Assembly: GCA_023150915.1 (NCBI GenBank)
Contig: JAKLKA010000092.1
Location: 11,924-64,057 of the forward strand
Direction of reading: 5' to 3'
DNA: 52,134 nt
DNA from: Polyangiaceae bacterium
GTDB lineage: Bacteria; Myxococcota_A; Polyangia; Polyangiales; Polyangiaceae
The translations under genes were made by a program, and so were the position numbers. Numbering within the stretch: the stretch's first letter is position 1; every line of letters starts with the position of its first letter. Under the pieces are notes generated by a model, which saw only the letters and a program-made list of their open reading frames with translations, did not search any database and had not been told where the DNA came from. This document shows, piece by piece, positions 16,220-29,230 of the stretch.

Positions 16220-16962
16220 CCGCAGCTGGCCGTGAGCGCGTCCTGGATGTTCGGTGAGTTGCAGGTCATCGGCAGCTTGAACAGCTTGCCCGCCTCGGGC
16301 CCCGAGTTGCACACGCACTGCACCCCGCCACCCCCGGGCAGCGGCTTGCACGTGGCATCGAACTCGTTGCACTGGACCCCGCAGCTGCCGTCGCTGCCGC
16401 CCCAGCTCGAGCAGCTCGACGAGCCGCTGACGCACTCTTCGAACAAGTAGGTGGCCTTGTCGCACTGCGGGGCCAGATCGGGATCGCCCCCCTTGCAGGT
16501 CATCGGGTAAGCCAGCGCGCAGTCGAGGATCTTCTCGAGCTCGGGAACGCAGCCCTCGTCTTGGGCCATCATCACCGACTGGCCCAGCTCTTTCTTGCAG
16601 CCGGGCATCGCACACGGCAGCGTGCTGATCACCTTGCAGACCTGATCGACCTTCTGCCAGATCGAGGTCGAGCCGCCGCCACCGGCGACCCCGCCCATGG
16701 CACCGCTGCCGGCCATGCCGCCGAACGCGCCGCTGCCCGCCATGCCGCCGAACGCGCCGCTGCCGGCCATGCCGCCAAACGCGCCGCTGCCCGCCGCGCC
16801 GCCCGAGATGCCGGCCGTTCCACCCCCACCGCTGGTGCCGCCGCTGCCACCCCCACCCGAGCCCGCCGAGCCGCCGGTACCGTCGATCTGGGTCTTTCCG
16901 CCGCACGCGACCAGCGCCAACGAACCTGCCGCACACCAAGCCAAGAACTGGATCGCCTTCAT
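16216..16962 (-). CDS. Lipoprotein with Gly-rich 9-residue repeats and Cys-rich domain
   Basis: A 248-residue protein with lipobox LALVAC after MKAIQFLAWCAAGS. The linker (residues 28-98) is made of Gly/Ser and includes about three copies of the nonapeptide GSGAFGGMA, visible as a 27-bp DNA repeat. The C-terminal 150 residues hold about 15 Cys (CKVISTLPCAMPGC, CALAYPMTC, CVCNSG), probably disulfide-bonded at the cell surface. No function is recognised. It lies convergent to the MYXO-CTERM gene with a 4-base stop overlap. Confidence 0.8.
   Translation of the reverse strand: MKAIQFLAWCAAGSLALVACGGKTQIDGTGGSAGSGGGGSGGTSGGGGTAGISGGAAGSGAFGGMAGSGAFGGMAGSGAFGGMAGSGAMGGVAGGGGSTSIWQKVDQVCKVISTLPCAMPGCKKELGQSVMMAQDEGCVPELEKILDCALAYPMTCKGGDPDLAPQCDKATYLFEECVSGSSSCSSWGGSDGSCGVQCNEFDATCKPLPGGGGVQCVCNSGPEAGKLFKLPMTCNSPNIQDALTASCG
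16703..16795. repeat. 27-bp coding tandem repeat (GSGAFGGMA)
   Basis: Three near-identical 27-bp units start at 16703, 16730 and 16757, with a partial fourth. They encode the nonapeptide in the lipoprotein linker on the minus strand. Differences are silent. Such repeats can vary in number by slippage. Confidence 0.85.
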
Positions 16963-17055
16963 CGGGACCTCCTGCCCCTGGTCCTAGCTCTGGGCGAGCG
17001 AGCAGGCAAATCCCAGCCCTCGACTCTGGCAGCGCTCCGTCGCATCGTCGCGACC

Positions 17056-19131
17056 ATGTCGCCACGACTTGCCCTGCCTGCCCTGCTGATGGCGCTCGGC
17101 GCCTGTGGAGCACCGCCCGCCGTCGACAGCCCGCCGAGCGGCGCACCGCCGGCCGCTTCGGTAGAGGCCGCAGCGCCGCCCGCCGCAGTCGCCGCGCCCA
17201 AGCTGATCCCCCGCGACGTGTTCTTCGGCAACCCCGAGCGCACCAATCCCAAGCTGAGCCCGGACGGCAACCAGCTGGCGTTCCTGGCGCCGGTGGACGG
17301 CGTGCTGAACGTCTGGGTCGGACCGGTCAGCGATCTCTCGAAGGCCAAACCGGTCACCAGCGACAAGAAGCGGGGCATTCGCATCCACACCTGGGCCTAT
17401 ACCAGCGGGCACGTGCTCTACGCCCAGGACGAAGGCGGCGACGAGAACTGGCACGTGTACGTCGTGGATCTGGCGACGAGCAAGGCCCTCGATCTGACGC
17501 CGATGAAGGGCGTGCAGGCGCGCATCGTGGGCGCGAGCCCGAAGAAGCCGAAAGAGCTGCTCCTGGGCATCAACGATCGCGACAAGAAGTGGCACGACGT
17601 GCACCGCGTGGATCTGACCACCGGCAAGCTGACGCTGGTCGAGAAGAACGAGGGGAAGGCCAGCTACCTCGCGGATGCCGAGCTCGCACTGCGCTTCGCG
17701 CTCGAGAGCACGAAGGGCGGCGGCTATTCGGTCCTCCAGCGACAAGGCACCCGCTGGGTGGCCTTCTCCAGCATCCCCTTCGAGGACACCCGCAACACCC
17801 AGCTCGTCACCCTCGACAGCTCGGGCAAGGAGCTCTACTGGACCAGCAGCCTGGGCCGCGACAAGAGCGTGCTCGAGCGCGTGGCGCTGCCCAAGAAGGA
17901 CGCCAAGGTACTGGCAGAGAGCTCCAAGGCCGACGTCAGCGGGGTGTTCACCCATCCGGTCACGTGGAAGCCCCGGGCCGCTCTGAGCGAGCACCTGCGC
18001 CAGGAGTGGATCGTGCTCGACCCGGAGATTGCCGGCGATTTCGCCGCGCTGAAAGAGGTCTCGGCCGGCGACTTCCAGGTGGTGAGTCAGTCGCTCGACG
18101 ACCAGCGCTGGGTCGTCGCCTACTCGCTCGACACCTCTGCCACGCGTTTCTATCTGTGGGACCGGAAGGCGAAGCGCGCGAAGCTCTTGATGAGCGAGCG
18201 GCCCGAGCTCGACAAGCACTCGCTGCTCGGGATGCACGCGGTGTCGATCGCGGCGCGCGACGGCCTGGCCCTGCCCAGCTACCTCACGCTGCCGCGGGGC
18301 AGGAACCTGGGCGGCGGCGAGCGCGCGGACACGCCCAGCCCCATGGTGCTGTTCGTGCACGGCGGCCCCTGGGCGCGCGACCGCTGGGGCTATCACCCCT
18401 ATCACCAGTGGCTCGCCGATCGCGGCTACGCCGTGCTGAGCGTCAACTACCGCGGCTCGACGGGTTTCGGCAAAGCCTTCGTCAATGCCTCGAACCACGA
18501 GTGGGCGGGCAAGATGCACGACGACCTGCTCGACGCGGTCCGGTGGGCCGTCGATCACGGGGTCACCACCCAGGATCAGGTCGCCATCATGGGCGGCAGC
18601 TATGGCGGGTACGCCACGCTGGTCGGGCTCACGTTCACGCCCAAGACCTTCGCCTGCGGCGTCGACATCGTGGGGCCCTCGAACCTGAACACGCTGTTCG
18701 AGTCGATCCCGCCCTACTGGGAGTCGTTCAAAGAAGAGTTCCTCACCCGGGTCGGCGACGTGCGCAGCGAGGCGGGCAAGAAGCTGCTCGCCGCGCGCTC
18801 ACCCCTCACCCACGTCGGCAAGATCGAGCGCCCGCTCTTGATCGGCCAGGGCGCCAACGACCCGCGGGTGAAGCAGGCCGAGTCGGACCAGATCGTGTCG
18901 GCGATGAAGGAAAAGAAGATCCCTGTCAGCTACGTGCTCTACCCCGACGAGGGCCACGGCTTCGCGAGGCCCGAGAACCGCACCAGCTTCAACGCCGTGG
19001 CCGAGGTGTTCCTGGCGGGCTGTCTGAAGGGGCACGCCGAGCCGCTGGGCTCGGCCTTCAAGGGTTCGAGCATCCAGGTGCCGCACGGCGCGGAGCACGT
19101 GAAAGGCCTCCGCGAGGCTCTTCCCCGCTGA
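17056..19131 (+). CDS. S9-family prolyl oligopeptidase, lipoprotein
   Basis: A 691-residue serine peptidase. The N-terminal signal MSPRLALPALLMALGAC ends in a lipobox, so it is probably anchored in the periplasm or at the outer membrane. Residues 60-400 are a WD/Kelch-like beta-propeller (SPDGNQLAFLAPVDG, LLMSERPEL). The C-terminal alpha/beta-hydrolase has the oxyanion region LFVHGGPWARDRWG, the nucleophile motif GGSYGG (Ser515), Asp602 in GANDPR and His634 in DEGHGF, a complete triad in the usual S9 order. The role is cleavage of short peptides after Pro, Ala or basic residues; the exact specificity is not visible. The ATG at 17056 is chosen because the signal peptide begins there. It is convergent to lon. 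Confidence 0.92.
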   Translation: MSPRLALPALLMALGACGAPPAVDSPPSGAPPAASVEAAAPPAAVAAPKLIPRDVFFGNPERTNPKLSPDGNQLAFLAPVDGVLNVWVGPVSDLSKAKPVTSDKKRGIRIHTWAYTSGHVLYAQDEGGDENWHVYVVDLATSKALDLTPMKGVQARIVGASPKKPKELLLGINDRDKKWHDVHRVDLTTGKLTLVEKNEGKASYLADAELALRFALESTKGGGYSVLQRQGTRWVAFSSIPFEDTRNTQLVTLDSSGKELYWTSSLGRDKSVLERVALPKKDAKVLAESSKADVSGVFTHPVTWKPRAALSEHLRQEWIVLDPEIAGDFAALKEVSAGDFQVVSQSLDDQRWVVAYSLDTSATRFYLWDRKAKRAKLLMSERPELDKHSLLGMHAVSIAARDGLALPSYLTLPRGRNLGGGERADTPSPMVLFVHGGPWARDRWGYHPYHQWLADRGYAVLSVNYRGSTGFGKAFVNASNHEWAGKMHDDLLDAVRWAVDHGVTTQDQVAIMGGSYGGYATLVGLTFTPKTFACGVDIVGPSNLNTLFESIPPYWESFKEEFLTRVGDVRSEAGKKLLAARSPLTHVGKIERPLLIGQGANDPRVKQAESDQIVSAMKEKKIPVSYVLYPDEGHGFARPENRTSFNAVAEVFLAGCLKGHAEPLGSAFKGSSIQVPHGAEHVKGLREALPR

Positions 19132-19176
19132 CGCTCGCGCCACGCGGGCTCAGCCGCTGAGAACGATCACGTCCCC

Positions 19177-21666
<2,490 letters not shown>

Positions 21667-21723
21667 CGGTTTCGGCTCGGGACGGGTCCCGCTCCCTCTG
21701 ACCCCGTAGGGCGGAGCGCCGGC

Positions 21724-22986
<1,263 letters not shown>

Positions 22987-23065
22987 TTTTTACCCTACGG
23001 AACAATTGCGAAATTCGCCGGGAATTGTAGGCCGCAGCCGACGACCCCGCAAGTGAACGGCGAGC

Positions 23066-23690
23066 CTACTCGCCCTTCTTCTTGGGCTCGAAGATTTCGT
23101 CGATCAGCCCGTATTCCTTGGCTTGTGCCGGGCCCATGTAGAAATCGCGCTCGATGTCCTTGGCGATCTCTTCGCGGCTACGTCCGCAAGATCGCACCAA
23201 GATATCGGTGATCACGTCCTTGGCATGACGGATCTCACGCGCCTGGATCTCGATGTCGGTGGCCTGGCCCCGGGCGCCGCCCAGCGGCTGGTGAATCATG
23301 ATCCGGGAGTGCGGCAGCGCGAAACGACGCCCCTTTTGGCCGGCGCCGAGGAGCAGGGCGCCCATGCTGGCAGCCTGGCCGATGCAGATGGTGCTCACCG
23401 GGCAGCGCACGTACTGCATGGTGTCGTAAATGGCCAAGCCGGCGGTGACCACGCCGCCCGGCGAGTTCACGTAGAGCTGGATGTCCTTGTCCGGATCTTC
23501 GCTCTCTAGAAAGGTCGTCGACCTGGCTGCCCAGAAAGACGATTCGGTCCTTGAGCAGGCGGCTGAAGATGTCCCAGGTCCGCTCGCCACGGTGGGTGGT
23601 CTCGACCACGTGGGGGTAGATGATGCTGGCCGTGGCGGCGCTCTCGAGCACTGCCATGGCCTGACGGCGGGTTTCCGGCCTTTGGGTCAT
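23066..23690 (-). pseudogene. clpP: ClpP peptidase gene, frameshifted by an internal deletion
   Basis: The 5' frame (from ATG 23690) reads a normal ClpP N-terminus: [20 protein letters not shown], then [15 protein letters not shown]. The next conserved helix (HMANLIVAQML in E. coli) is missing. Homology resumes in another frame at [11 protein letters not shown] and continues to the normal end at 23066, with catalytic Ser in GQAASMGAL and His in [11 protein letters not shown]. Only one base lies between VDD and FLE, where 33 are expected from E. coli ClpP, so about 32 bases are missing near 23514. As read, translation would pass into a wrong frame. The gene lies between tig (11 bases upstream) and clpX, the conserved order. 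It may be a true pseudogene compensated by a paralogue, as ClpP paralogues are common, or a sequence or assembly error. Confidence 0.85.
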
Positions 23691-23701
23691 GTGCCTTCCT
23701 C

Positions 23702-24979
23702 TCAGCTCTCGGACTCGATCTTGGCCTTGGCCTCGATGATGTCGAGGACCTTGTTCTCCAAAATCATCCCAATCAGCATCTCGCGCTTCTTTTGGTCCCG
23801 GTACTCGGCGCGGACCTTGGCCACGTTCTTTCCGCTCTGCTCGGCCAGCTCGGTCAGCCCCTCTTCGATCTCGGCGTCGCCAATCTTGATGTTCTCTTTC
23901 TTGGCGATCTCGGCCATCAGCAGGCCGGCGCAGACCTTGACCTCGCTGTCGGCCTGGATCTTCTGACGCAGCTCGTCACCCAGCCCCGACGGGTTCTGCC
24001 CCTGGCGCCGCGCCTGCGAGAAGATCTCTTGCTGGGTGAGCTGCATCTGGCGCTCGACCAGCGAGGGCGGCAGCGGAATGGGGTTCGCCTTCACCAGCTC
24101 GACCACCAGCTGCTCGGCGACGGCGTTGTCCGAGCTCTCCTTCAGCTGCTTCTCGAGCCGGCCCTCGATGTCCTTCTTCAGGTCCGTCAGCGTGGCGAAC
24201 TCGCCCAGGTCCTTCGCGAACTCGTCGTCCAGCTCGGGCAGCACGCGCTCTTTCAGGTCCTTCAGGGTGAGCTTGAAGGCGCAGGTCTTGCCCTTCAGCT
24301 TGGGGTGCGGGTGCGCCGCCGGCATGTCGACGCTGGCGTCGGCGGTGTCACCCACCTTCTTGCCAGTCAGCGCCTCGTCGATCGGGCCGAGCAGCACACC
24401 GGCGCCCAGCTCGGCCGGGAAGTCGGTGGCGCCCGCGTCGTCGATCAGCTTGCCGTCCACCGAGATGGTGAAGTCGATGGTGACCACGTCGCCCTTGGCC
24501 GCGGCGCGCTCCGCCTTGGGCGGCTCGAGCGTCGAGTGCTCACGGCGCAGGCGCTCGAGCTGCTCGTCGATCTGCTCGGGCTTGACCTCGACTTTCGGCC
24601 GCTTGGCGCCGAGGCCGTCGTACTTCACGCTCTCGATCGCGGGCACGATCTCGAAGCGGGCCTTGTACGAGAAGGGCTTGTTCTCTTCCACCGCCTGGGG
24701 CTCGATGGCCGGCGAGCTCACCGGCTGAACGTTCTGAGCCGACACGGCCTGGGGGAACGTCTCGTCCACCAGCCGCTGGGCCACGTCGGCGGCGATGCGC
24801 GAGCCGAACATGCTCTTCAGCACACCCCGCGGCGCCTTGCCGGGCCGGAAGCCGCGGATGCGTGCGTTCTTGGCGACGGCCGCGAAGGCCTTCTCCATCT
24901 CGCTGCTCACGCGGTCGGCGGCGACCTGAACATCGAACTCGATCAAAACGGGGCTGAGCTTGTTGACCTGAACCTGCAT
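23702..24979 (-). CDS. tig: Trigger factor
   Basis: A 425-residue ribosome-associated chaperone with peptidyl-prolyl isomerase activity. The N-terminal domain has the ribosome-docking signature [12 protein letters not shown] near 44-55. The FKBP-like domain ([18 protein letters not shown]... to the [20 protein letters not shown] stretch) spans about 150-260, and the long helical C-terminal domain follows. The start is ATG 24979, where homology begins ([17 protein letters not shown]). It is the first gene of the tig-clpP-clpX-lon block. A terminator upstream (25113-25156) separates it from the small acidic-protein gene, so the block likely has its own promoter in 24980-25112. Confidence 0.96.
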   Translation of the reverse strand: MQVQVNKLSPVLIEFDVQVAADRVSSEMEKAFAAVAKNARIRGFRPGKAPRGVLKSMFGSRIAADVAQRLVDETFPQAVSAQNVQPVSSPAIEPQAVEENKPFSYKARFEIVPAIESVKYDGLGAKRPKVEVKPEQIDEQLERLRREHSTLEPPKAERAAAKGDVVTIDFTISVDGKLIDDAGATDFPAELGAGVLLGPIDEALTGKKVGDTADASVDMPAAHPHPKLKGKTCAFKLTLKDLKERVLPELDDEFAKDLGEFATLTDLKKDIEGRLEKQLKESSDNAVAEQLVVELVKANPIPLPPSLVERQMQLTQQEIFSQARRQGQNPSGLGDELRQKIQADSEVKVCAGLLMAEIAKKENIKIGDAEIEEGLTELAEQSGKNVAKVRAEYRDQKKREMLIGMILENKVLDIIEAKAKIESES

Positions 24980-25112
24980 GGGAGGGGCCTCAATTCCACG
25001 CGGAGGGCCGCAGGTCAACCCAAAGCGGGGGGATGGAACAAAGAACGAGGAACGAGCCAGCGACGACCGCGAACTGCCGCGGCGGGGATCCCGTCGAGGG
25101 CCGAGCCCGAGA

Positions 25113-25156
25113 CAAAAAATTCGAGCCCCCGCGGGAGGCAGGTCCGCGAGGGCTCT
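25113..25156 (-). terminator. Rho-independent terminator upstream of tig
   Basis: On the minus strand an imperfect GC-rich hairpin is formed by AGAGCCCTCGCGG and CCGCGGGGGCTC, followed directly by AATTTTTTG. It lies downstream of the small acidic-protein gene (25235-25423) and would end that transcript before tig. Confidence 0.8.
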
Positions 25157-25234
25157 AGGGCTCCGGGAGGGGAACCCGGATCGGCAGGGGGCGACGCTCG
25201 GGTCGACCCCAGCCAATCCGAAGACAAGCCAGGC

Positions 25235-25423
25235 TCAGTCGTCCTCGTCTTCCTCTTCCTCGGCCTTGTCGAGCATGGCCTCGAAGGGGTCGGCGTCGAA
25301 GTCGAGCTCGGCGCCGAGGGCGGGCTCCTCGAGCTCGTCGAGGGTCCAGCCAGCACGCATGCCGGGGCGGATCTCCTCGCGTTGGAAGTCGGCGAAGCTA
25401 CGGTAAGCGCGGGGGCTGGACAT
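25235..25423 (-). CDS. Small acidic hypothetical protein
   Basis: A 62-residue protein: the N-terminal half (SPRAYRSFADFQREEIRPGM) is mixed, and the C-terminal half is strongly acidic, ending in a run of Glu and Asp. The GC3-rich codons, a stop followed by a terminator, and its own purine-rich upstream region (GGAG before the ATG) support it as a real gene. No family is recognised. The length and acidic tail recall small regulators or nucleic-acid mimics, but nothing decides this. Confidence 0.7.
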   Translation of the reverse strand: MSSPRAYRSFADFQREEIRPGMRAGWTLDELEEPALGAELDFDADPFEAMLDKAEEEEDEDD

Positions 25424-25456
25424 CGATTCGGTCTCCTCGGTCGGGGTGGCTGGGGC

Positions 25457-25633
25457 TCAGGGACGAACGCGAGAGGTGGAAAGCGGGACCACCCGGGACG
25501 GCCCGGGCTGGACGCTCGTGAAGAACTGCGTGGCCAGCAGGCGCTGCCGCGCTGCCTCGCCCCGCTCGGGCTCGCTCAGTGCCGCCCGAAGGCGACGACG
25601 GAGGGAATCGGGAGCGCTGCGTGAGGCGTTCAT
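25457..25633 (-). CDS. Possible small basic protein
   Basis: A 58-residue frame from ATG 25633 with a basic N-terminal helix (SLRRRLRAALSEPERGEAAR). It lies 33 bases upstream of the acidic-protein gene on the same strand and could share its transcript. The support is only position and length. The rest of the space up to parA (25634-25824) holds no gene that I can see and probably carries the divergent promoters. Confidence 0.35.
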   Translation of the reverse strand: MNASRSAPDSLRRRLRAALSEPERGEAARQRLLATQFFTSVQPGPSRVVPLSTSRVRP

Positions 25634-25824
25634 ACTTACGTCAACCCACTTACACCTACATCTGCGCACACAGTACGACACGCCCTGCGGACCGCCAAAA
25701 AACTGAGGGGGTTCCGTGTGAGTTCGATAAGGCGCGGGGCCGCGGCGGGCGGCGGCACCGGGGTCGCCCGTTTTGATTCCACCGGCGCTGCGGCTTTCGC
25801 TGTAAAGCAGCGAGCGCGAGCAAC

Positions 25825-26589
25825 ATGGCCCGTCCGAATGTGATCGCGATCGCCAATCAGAAGGGCGGCGTCGGCAAGACGACCACGGCGGTGAACCTCG
25901 CCGCGAGTCTGGCGGCGGCCGAGCGCCCCACCTTGCTGGTCGACCTCGACCCCCAGGCGAACGCCTCGAGCGGCGTCGGGTTCGGCTCTGGAACGGTCGA
26001 GCGCACCATCTACGACGCGCTGGTCGGCAGCTGCTCGCTGGGCGAGATCATCCAGCACACCAAGATCGCCACCCTCGACGTCGCGCCGAGCACGCAAGAC
26101 CTCACCGCCGTCGAGTACGAGCTGTTCGACGACGCGCGCGGCACTCACCTGCGCCGGCTGCTCTCGGAGTCGGTCGTCGAGCGCTATCAATACGTGGTCA
26201 TCGACTCGCCGCCGTCGCTCGGCGTGCTGACGCTCAACGTGCTGGTGGCCGCCGACCGCGTGATCGTGCCGCTACAACCCGAGTACTATGCGCTCGAGGG
26301 CATCACCTATTTGATGGCCACCATCGACCGCGTCAAATCGAGCCTGAATCCCGGGCTGACGGTCGAGGGCATCGTGCTGACGATGTGGGACCCGCGTAAC
26401 CGCCTGGCGCACCAGGTGGCCGACGAGGTGCGCCGCCACTTCCGGGTGTTCGACGCAGTGATCCCGCGCAACGTGCGGCTGAGCGAGGCCCCCAGCCACG
26501 GCCTGCCCGCGCTGCTCTACGACGTGTCGAGCAAGGGCGCGCAGGGCTACTTGAGCCTGGCGCGCGAGCTGATCGAGGCGCGCCCGTGA
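25825..26589 (+). CDS. parA: Chromosome-partitioning ATPase ParA (Soj)
   Basis: A 254-residue ParA of the short chromosomal type. It has a deviant Walker A, QKGGVGKTTTAVNLA, near residues 11-25, the switch motif LLVDLDPQANAS, and Walker B VVIDSPPSLGVLT near 115-127. No N-terminal HTH is present, as in chromosomal Soj proteins. ParA forms DNA-bound dimers and moves ParB-parS complexes during chromosome segregation. Its stop overlaps the parB start (GTGA), typical of the parAB operon. The location hints that the replication origin is not far away. Confidence 0.96.
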   Translation: MARPNVIAIANQKGGVGKTTTAVNLAASLAAAERPTLLVDLDPQANASSGVGFGSGTVERTIYDALVGSCSLGEIIQHTKIATLDVAPSTQDLTAVEYELFDDARGTHLRRLLSESVVERYQYVVIDSPPSLGVLTLNVLVAADRVIVPLQPEYYALEGITYLMATIDRVKSSLNPGLTVEGIVLTMWDPRNRLAHQVADEVRRHFRVFDAVIPRNVRLSEAPSHGLPALLYDVSSKGAQGYLSLARELIEARP

Positions 26590-27485
26590 CCACCGGCGGA
26601 GTGAAGCCCCCGCGCGGCCTGGGGCGCGGGCTGGACGCGCTGTTCCCGGCCAAACCCGCCCCTGCCCCGACGCCGGCCCACGTGGCCGGCAGTTACGGCG
26701 AGGGCAACGTGTTCACCTGCGCGGTCGAGAAGATCAAGCCGCAACGCGGGCAGCCTCGCAGCCACATCGACGATCAGGCGCTGGAAGAGCTGGCGCAGAG
26801 CATCCGCGAGCACGGCATCATCGAGCCGCTGGTGGTGCGCCGGCGCGGCCAAGACGAGTTCGAGATCATCGCCGGCGAGCGCCGCTGGCGCGCCGCGCAG
26901 AAGGCAGGGCTGCGCGAGGTCTTGGTGGTGGTGCGCGACGTGTCCGACAAAGACGCGTTCGAGCTGGCGCTGATCGAGAACATCCAGCGCGCCGATCTGA
27001 ACCCGATCGAGCTCAGCGAAGCCTTCGACCGCCTGATGCGCGATCTGGGCTACACCCAAGAGAGCCTGGCGGCGCGCATCGGCAAAGACCGCTCGACCAT
27101 CGCCAACGCGCTGCGCCTGCTCAAGCTGCCCGAGCGCGTGCGCAAGCTGGTGATTGCCGGCGACCTCTCCGAGGGGCACGCCCGGGCGCTGCTCGGCGCG
27201 CCCGACGAGCTCACGCTGGCCACGCTGGCCGACAAGGTCATCGCAGGCCGGCTCAGCGTGAGGCAGACCGAGGCGCTGGTCCGAAGCGCCAAGGCCAGCG
27301 CCGGCAAGAGCGCCAAGGGCGGTCGCAAGAGCAGCAAGAGCGCCGCGGTGCGCGACCTCGAGCTTCGCCTCGAGCGCAAGCTGGGCACCCGATGCGAGGT
27401 CAAAGACCGGGACGGCAAGGGCGAGATCAGCGTGAAGTACTCGTCGCTGGACGAGCTGGATCGACTGCTCGACCTGATCTTGTGA
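26586..27485 (+). CDS. parB: Chromosome-partitioning protein ParB (Spo0J)
   Basis: A 299-residue ParB starting at GTG. The N-terminus carries the ParA-stimulating pattern GLGRGLDALFP. The CTPase/ParB domain (KIKPQRGQPRSHIDDQALEE through the GERRWRAAQKAGL motif) comes next, then the HTH (YTQESLAARIGKDRSTIANAL), and the C-terminal dimerisation segment after a Lys/Ser-rich linker. It binds parS sites and spreads on DNA. No parS-like palindrome was found close by in this window. It is coupled to parA by a 4-base overlap and is convergent to the SDR gene with only 6 bases between stops. Confidence 0.96.
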   Translation: MTTGGVKPPRGLGRGLDALFPAKPAPAPTPAHVAGSYGEGNVFTCAVEKIKPQRGQPRSHIDDQALEELAQSIREHGIIEPLVVRRRGQDEFEIIAGERRWRAAQKAGLREVLVVVRDVSDKDAFELALIENIQRADLNPIELSEAFDRLMRDLGYTQESLAARIGKDRSTIANALRLLKLPERVRKLVIAGDLSEGHARALLGAPDELTLATLADKVIAGRLSVRQTEALVRSAKASAGKSAKGGRKSSKSAAVRDLELRLERKLGTRCEVKDRDGKGEISVKYSSLDELDRLLDLIL

Positions 27486-27491
27486 GGCCTG

Positions 27492-28178
27492 TCAGCCGAA
27501 GGTGACCGACGTCTCGCCCCGCGCCTGGAAGAGCTCCCAGAACCGCTGCGCGATGCCGGACGCCTCGATGGTGGCATTCCCCGAGTCGAAGGCCGTTCCC
27601 TTGACCGCGCCCATCACCACCACCTCGCCGACGTACACGCCGTCTTTCGAGAGCTTCTGGCTGAGCAGACCCACGGCCTTGTGCTGCGCGGCCTTGCCCA
27701 CCGCCAGGCCCATGACACCCCAGCTCGTGGCCATGGCATCGACGGCCGAGTCGTAGAACGCCAGCCCGCCGCCGGTGACCAGGACCGCGCCCTGCTCGCT
27801 CTTCAGATCCGGAAGCGCCGCGCGCACCGCCGCGAGCAGCCCGTGCACCGAGATGTCGAGCACGGCCCGGAGCTCGGCGGTGGGCGCCACCGTCAGGTCC
27901 CCGGCCCCGCCGCCGTATGCGTTCCAGTGCAGCACGCCGATGGGGCCGAAAGCCTGGCGCACGCTGCCCACCAGCTTTGCGACGGCCTCGGGGTCGGCCA
28001 GGTCGCAGGGGAAGGCCTGTGCCTTCACGCCCGACGCCGCCAGCGCCTTCGCCGCGCCCGCCAACCGCTCGGCGTTGCGTGCCACCAGCGCCACGCTGAA
28101 CCCTTCACGCCCAAACCGCTGGGCCACGGCATCCGAGATGCCGGGGCCGTGCCCGCACACGATGATCGTTCGACTCAT
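27492..28178 (-). CDS. Short-chain dehydrogenase/reductase-like protein, atypical active site
   Basis: A 228-residue Rossmann-fold protein. The nucleotide motif is present in variant form (IVCGHGPGISDAVAQRFG), followed by ALVARNAERL, the CDLADPEAV motif and a substitute for the NAG motif (WNAYGGG). At the place of the catalytic YxxxK the sequence reads GVMGLAVGKAAQHKAVG: a Lys is present, but the Tyr four residues before it is not. It may therefore be a catalytically altered SDR. The neighbourhood (parAB on one side, a TPR lipoprotein on the other) gives no pathway. Confidence 0.8.
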   Translation of the reverse strand: MSRTIIVCGHGPGISDAVAQRFGREGFSVALVARNAERLAGAAKALAASGVKAQAFPCDLADPEAVAKLVGSVRQAFGPIGVLHWNAYGGGAGDLTVAPTAELRAVLDISVHGLLAAVRAALPDLKSEQGAVLVTGGGLAFYDSAVDAMATSWGVMGLAVGKAAQHKAVGLLSQKLSKDGVYVGEVVVMGAVKGTAFDSGNATIEASGIAQRFWELFQARGETSVTFG

Positions 28179-28243
28179 GCGCTCGTGGCTAACACGAGCC
28201 CGGGTTGCAGCGCGTCCGGGATTTCACGCCGCGGGTGCAGCGC

Positions 28244-29230
28244 TCACTTCAGCTCGCTCAGCTCTTTCTTGGCCGCCTCGCCCACACCCTTGCCGCCCGA
28301 CAGCTCCACCGCCTTCTCCAGGGCGGCCTTGGCCTCTTTGACTTTGCCCGCGGTCTTGTAGTGCATGCCCAGGTAGAAGTGCGCGGGTGCGTACTTGGCG
28401 TCCAGCGCCAGCGCTGCGTCGTAGTCCTTCTTCGCGCCCGGCTCGTCTTTGAGCTCGTGCCGGCACACGCCGCGTCGGGTGTGCAGGTCGGCTTGGGGGC
28501 TCTTGGCGATGACCTTGTCGAGGGCGCCCACGCAGTCGGCGAAGGCACCGAGCTTGCCGAACAGGGTGGCGACCGCGGCAATCAGCTTGGCGTCGCCGCC
28601 GGCTCCGACCTTGCGCAGCTCGGCCAAGGCTTCGTCCTTCTTGCCGGCGCCGGTGAGCAGCTCGGCGTGGGCGTAGCGCAGCTCCAGGTTGTCGGGCTGG
28701 GCCTTCACGGCCTTGCCATAAGCGCCCAGCGCACCTGCGGTGTCGCCCGTGGCCTCGAGGGCGAGCGCGTGGTTCATCAGCAGCATCGGATGGGTCGGCG
28801 CGTGCTTGAGCGCGGCCTGCACCACGCCCAGGGCGGCCTTGGCGTCGTTCGCGTCGAGCAAGAGCGCCGACAGGTTCACCGCGGCCTCGGTCAGCTTGCC
28901 GTCCAGGGACAGCGCCTTCTCGTACTTGGCGCGCGCCCCCTGGGCGTCGCCGCCGTTCTCGAGCGCCACGCCCAGATAGAACGACGCCTGCGGGTCGTTC
29001 GGGGCCTCGGTCACGGCCGCGGTCAGGATCTCTTTCGCCTTGGCGAAGTCACCGGCCTGGATGGCGTCCATCCCCGCCTTGACCTTGGCGCTGGAAGCGG
29101 GCGCGCTGGGCGGCGCCTCGCCCTTCGGGTCGTCGAAGGGGGGCGGGTCGCCCTCCGGGTTCTTCGCCGGCGTGCCGCCGGTGCAGGCGGAAATGAGCAG
29201 GGCGAGTGTGAGCGACGTGAGCTTGGTCAT
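28244..29230 (-). CDS. TPR-repeat lipoprotein
   Basis: A 328-residue exported protein with lipobox LLISAC in MTKLTSLTLALLISAC, a Pro-rich linker, and about seven to eight tetratricopeptide units from residue 50 to the end (for example the KAKEILTAAVTEAPNDPQAS and ALGAYGKAVKAQPDNLELR stretches). It probably acts as a scaffold at the periplasmic face of a membrane. The start overlaps the stop of glnD by 4 bases (ATGA at 29227-29230), so it is translationally coupled to glnD; no functional link is known to me. Confidence 0.9.
   Translation of the reverse strand: MTKLTSLTLALLISACTGGTPAKNPEGDPPPFDDPKGEAPPSAPASSAKVKAGMDAIQAGDFAKAKEILTAAVTEAPNDPQASFYLGVALENGGDAQGARAKYEKALSLDGKLTEAAVNLSALLLDANDAKAALGVVQAALKHAPTHPMLLMNHALALEATGDTAGALGAYGKAVKAQPDNLELRYAHAELLTGAGKKDEALAELRKVGAGGDAKLIAAVATLFGKLGAFADCVGALDKVIAKSPQADLHTRRGVCRHELKDEPGAKKDYDAALALDAKYAPAHFYLGMHYKTAGKVKEAKAALEKAVELSGGKGVGEAAKKELSELK

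Noticed and set aside
14654-17146. 830-residue frame on the minus strand
   Set aside because: Antisense to the DUF4114-like gene over most of its length, and it crosses several real genes; composition is that of a shadow frame.
25640-27500. parS site near parAB
   Set aside because: I looked for a GTTCCACGTGGAAC-like palindrome in and around parAB and did not see one; sites may lie outside the window.
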